This document shows, piece after piece, positions 14,336-15,544 of a stretch of 15,544 bases of DNA. The translations under genes and the position numbers were made by a program. Source of the stretch: an uncultured Clostridium sp. (GTDB taxonomy: Bacteria; Bacillota; Clostridia; Clostridiales; Clostridiaceae); assembly GCA_946575275.1 (NCBI GenBank), contig CAMNZV010000017.1, positions 1-15,544 of the forward strand. The letters are read 5' to 3'. Every line of letters starts with the position of its first letter. The stretch's first letter is position 1. The notes beneath the pieces are model-generated. The model saw nothing but the letters and a program-made list of their open reading frames with translations, did not search any database and was not told where the DNA came from.

Positions 14336-14383
14336 TTTCTCACTAAGAGTAAATATCAGTCAATTAACATTGTCAATATATAC

Positions 14384-15248
14384 TTAATCATGATCTATGT
14401 GTATGGTTATATTGATATTTTTAAATTCCGCTTCTAGGCTTTTTTCTATCTTCTTTATTAGTTGATGGGTAGCTTTTGCAGTAAGTTCTGAATTTACAGT
14501 TATGTGAAAATCAACATAGCGTATAGGACCTGACTTTCGTGTCTTCAATCCATGAAAATCTACTATTTCTTTTTTTGTATGTTTCCATAACTTCTTTTAT
14601 TTTGTTCTCTTCTTCAGCTGATAGCTTTGCATCTATAAGAGGAGTAAAAGCACTTTTCGATAAGTGCCATGCTTCTATTACAATAAGGCATGCAACGATA
14701 ATAGCAGCAATAGGATCAAGAATACTGATTCCAGTGAATTTTATAAGAAGCAATCCTATGGCAACCCCTAAAGAAGTATATACATCAGTTTTTAAATGAA
14801 GTGCATCGGCCTCCAATGCAAGAGAGTCTTCTTCCTTTGCTACCTTATAAAGGATTCTTGAAACAATTGTATTTACTACAGCAGATATAACCATTACTAT
14901 AATAGCTATAACTGTTTCTTCTATTTTTGCGGGGTGTATTATTTTAAAAGCGGATTCTTTTATTATTAAGAAGGCTGCAACAAATATTAATAATCCTTCC
15001 GCTAAACCAGAAATGTTCTCAATTTTTCCATGACCGTAAGGGTGTTCTTCATCTGCTGGTTTTGAGGAAACACGGACAGAAAAAAAAGCAATAATGGATG
15101 CCACTAAATCCATACCAGAGTGAATTGCTTCTGAAACAATACTGACAGAACCACTAAGTAATCCTGCAACTACTTTTAGAATAATTAAAGTTGTATTTGA
15201 TACAATTGATAAGGCAGCAACTTTAACTTTTCTGTTTGATAATATCAT
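14384..15248 (-). pseudogene. Cation diffusion facilitator (CDF), frameshifted near the C-terminus
   Basis: The start at 15246-15248 (MILSNRKVKVAALS) has AGGAGG 10 bases upstream; a longer frame to 15326 has no such support. The first frame gives 245 aa, stopping at 14511. It has the CDF core: SEAIHSGMD (H43, D47) in TM2, HPYGHGKIE in the loop, and ALEADALHLKTD (H151, D155) in TM5, a two-His two-Asp site typical of Zn2+/Co2+-type exporters. At an A7 run (14570-14576) the frame breaks after METYKK. One base over, the family's C-terminal domain continues (EIVDFHGLKTRKSGPIRYVDFHITVNSELT) to a stop at 14384-14386 and restores 287 aa, the usual CDF length. The broken form ends in an unrelated tail (RNSRFSWIEDTKVRSYTLC). 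It could be a mutation, phase variation or a sequencing error. Truncated CDFs can retain transport. Confidence 0.9.
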
Positions 15249-15277
15249 AAGTTTAAATCCTCCTAAAATAAAAAATA

Positions 15278-15302
15278 AGGGACATACCAATATATTATCC
15301 CT
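15278..15302 (-). terminator. Possible terminator hairpin in the CDF leader
   Basis: On the - strand AGGGA (15302-15298) pairs with TCCCT (15282-15278), with an inner ATA/TAT, followed by TATTTTTTATTTT and then the AGGAGG of the CDF gene. The stem is short. Its place just before the ribosome binding site would suit attenuation. Confidence 0.4.
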
Positions 15303-15318
15303 CATTTTTATGTACATA

Positions 15319-15348
15319 TTCATCAATAATACTCTTTAAATTTATAAT
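15319..15348 (+). promoter_or_regulatory. Possible promoter for the right-edge leader RNA
   Basis: TATAAT (15343-15348) is a perfect -10; the best -35 is a weak TTCATC (15319-15324) at 18 bases. A start near 15355 would lie about 14 bases before the hairpin at 15369. Confidence 0.35.
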
Positions 15349-15368
15349 GCTATTTTTCTACAATTCAA

Positions 15369-15419
15369 AGGTTGAACAAGGGGGTCGCCTAGATAACGTG
15401 TATATCTCGGCTTGTACCT
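15369..15419 (+). ncRNA. Unassigned structured leader RNA, candidate cis-regulatory element
   Basis: Nested pairs on the + strand: AGGT (15369-15372)/ACCT (15416-15419), ACAAG (15376-15380)/CTTGT (15411-15415), CC (15388-15389)/GG (15409-15410) and AGATA (15391-15395)/TATCT (15403-15407), with a 7-base loop. Two bulges lie on the 5' side (TGA and GGGGTCG). GC-rich unpaired bases in an AT-rich gap suggest conservation. The segment TACCTAAT (15415-15422), which includes the ACCT arm, is complementary to ATTAGGTA (15495-15502) over the ribosome binding site of the gene at 15513. That suits a translational switch. The hairpin could instead belong to the CDF leader on the - strand. I cannot assign it to a known family with confidence. 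Confidence 0.5.
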
Positions 15420-15429
15420 AATAATATTG

Positions 15430-15457
15430 TGTATAATCTTTTCTTAATAAAGTTCAA
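15430..15457 (-). promoter_or_regulatory. Possible promoter of the CDF gene
   Basis: On the - strand TTGAAC (15457-15452), a 16-base spacer and TATACA (15435-15430). A start near 15423 would give a leader of about 175 bases containing the hairpin at 15369-15419 and the terminator-like stem at 15278-15302. Confidence 0.45.
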
Positions 15458-15512
15458 ATAAAAAATGGTTAATAATAAAATAAAATTTAAAGAAATTAGG
15501 TAGGTTTATTAT

Positions 15513-15544
15513 ATGGATTTAATTGATTTTTATGTAAGTCTATC
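15513..15544 (+). CDS. Start of an unidentified gene, cut by the right edge
   Basis: ATG at 15513 with AGGTAGG 8 bases upstream; the visible residues are MDLIDFYVSL. This is too short to identify. The ribosome binding site overlaps ATTAGGTA, which can pair with the leader segment at 15415-15422, so translation may be under RNA control. The frame stays open to the end of the window, but only ten codons are seen. Confidence 0.5.
   Translation, partial: MDLIDFYVSL

Noticed and set aside
1..15544. CRISPR arrays, insertion sequences, phage or defence cassettes
   Set aside because: No regularly spaced repeats, transposase, integrase or terminal inverted repeats were seen; the helicase fragment alone is not evidence of a defence system.

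Overview
The window is low-GC DNA (about 30 percent by eye) with strong AGGAGG-type ribosome binding sites, sigma-A-like promoters, a YtaF-type sporulation membrane protein and two riboswitch classes common in Firmicutes. This suggests a spore-forming Clostridium or close relative. I see no rRNA, tRNA, transposase, phage gene or CRISPR array.

Left part (1-2700, all + strand): the C-terminal end of a superfamily I helicase, a DUF5710-like protein with two CxxC pairs, a calcineurin-type metallophosphoesterase, and a stand-alone HD-domain protein resembling the HD domain of CCA-adding enzymes. Middle part (2750-6160, all - strand): ytaF; a one-TM protein with a four-copy 15-bp repeat in its N-terminal coding region; a short Ser/Thr protein kinase 3 bp downstream of a double zinc-ribbon protein; and a TVP38/TMEM64 (VTT-domain) membrane protein.

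Right part (6190-15544) is a cation-transport region with much RNA-level control. A P2-type ATPase (- strand) lies behind a consensus promoter and a well-matched NiCo (czcD) riboswitch with an overlapping terminator. This points to Co2+/Ni2+, possibly Fe2+, export. Divergent from it is an Nramp-family mntH, a Mn2+/Fe2+ importer. Next come a consensus promoter, an M-box (ykoK, Mg2+) riboswitch with its terminator, an unannotated 36-codon ORF with a good ribosome binding site, the Mg2+-importing ATPase mgtA, and a 66-aa two-TM protein 13 bp downstream. A CDF cation-efflux gene on the - strand carries a one-base frameshift at an A7 run. Between it and the right edge is a GC-rich hairpin that I cannot assign to a known family; its 3' end is complementary to the ribosome binding site of a gene starting at 15513.

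Together the right part looks like a divalent-cation homeostasis island: import (mntH, mgtA), export (NiCo-ATPase, CDF), each side with leader-RNA control. The least explained elements are the right-edge leader RNA, the 36-codon ORF between the M-box and mgtA, and the kinase/zinc-ribbon pair.
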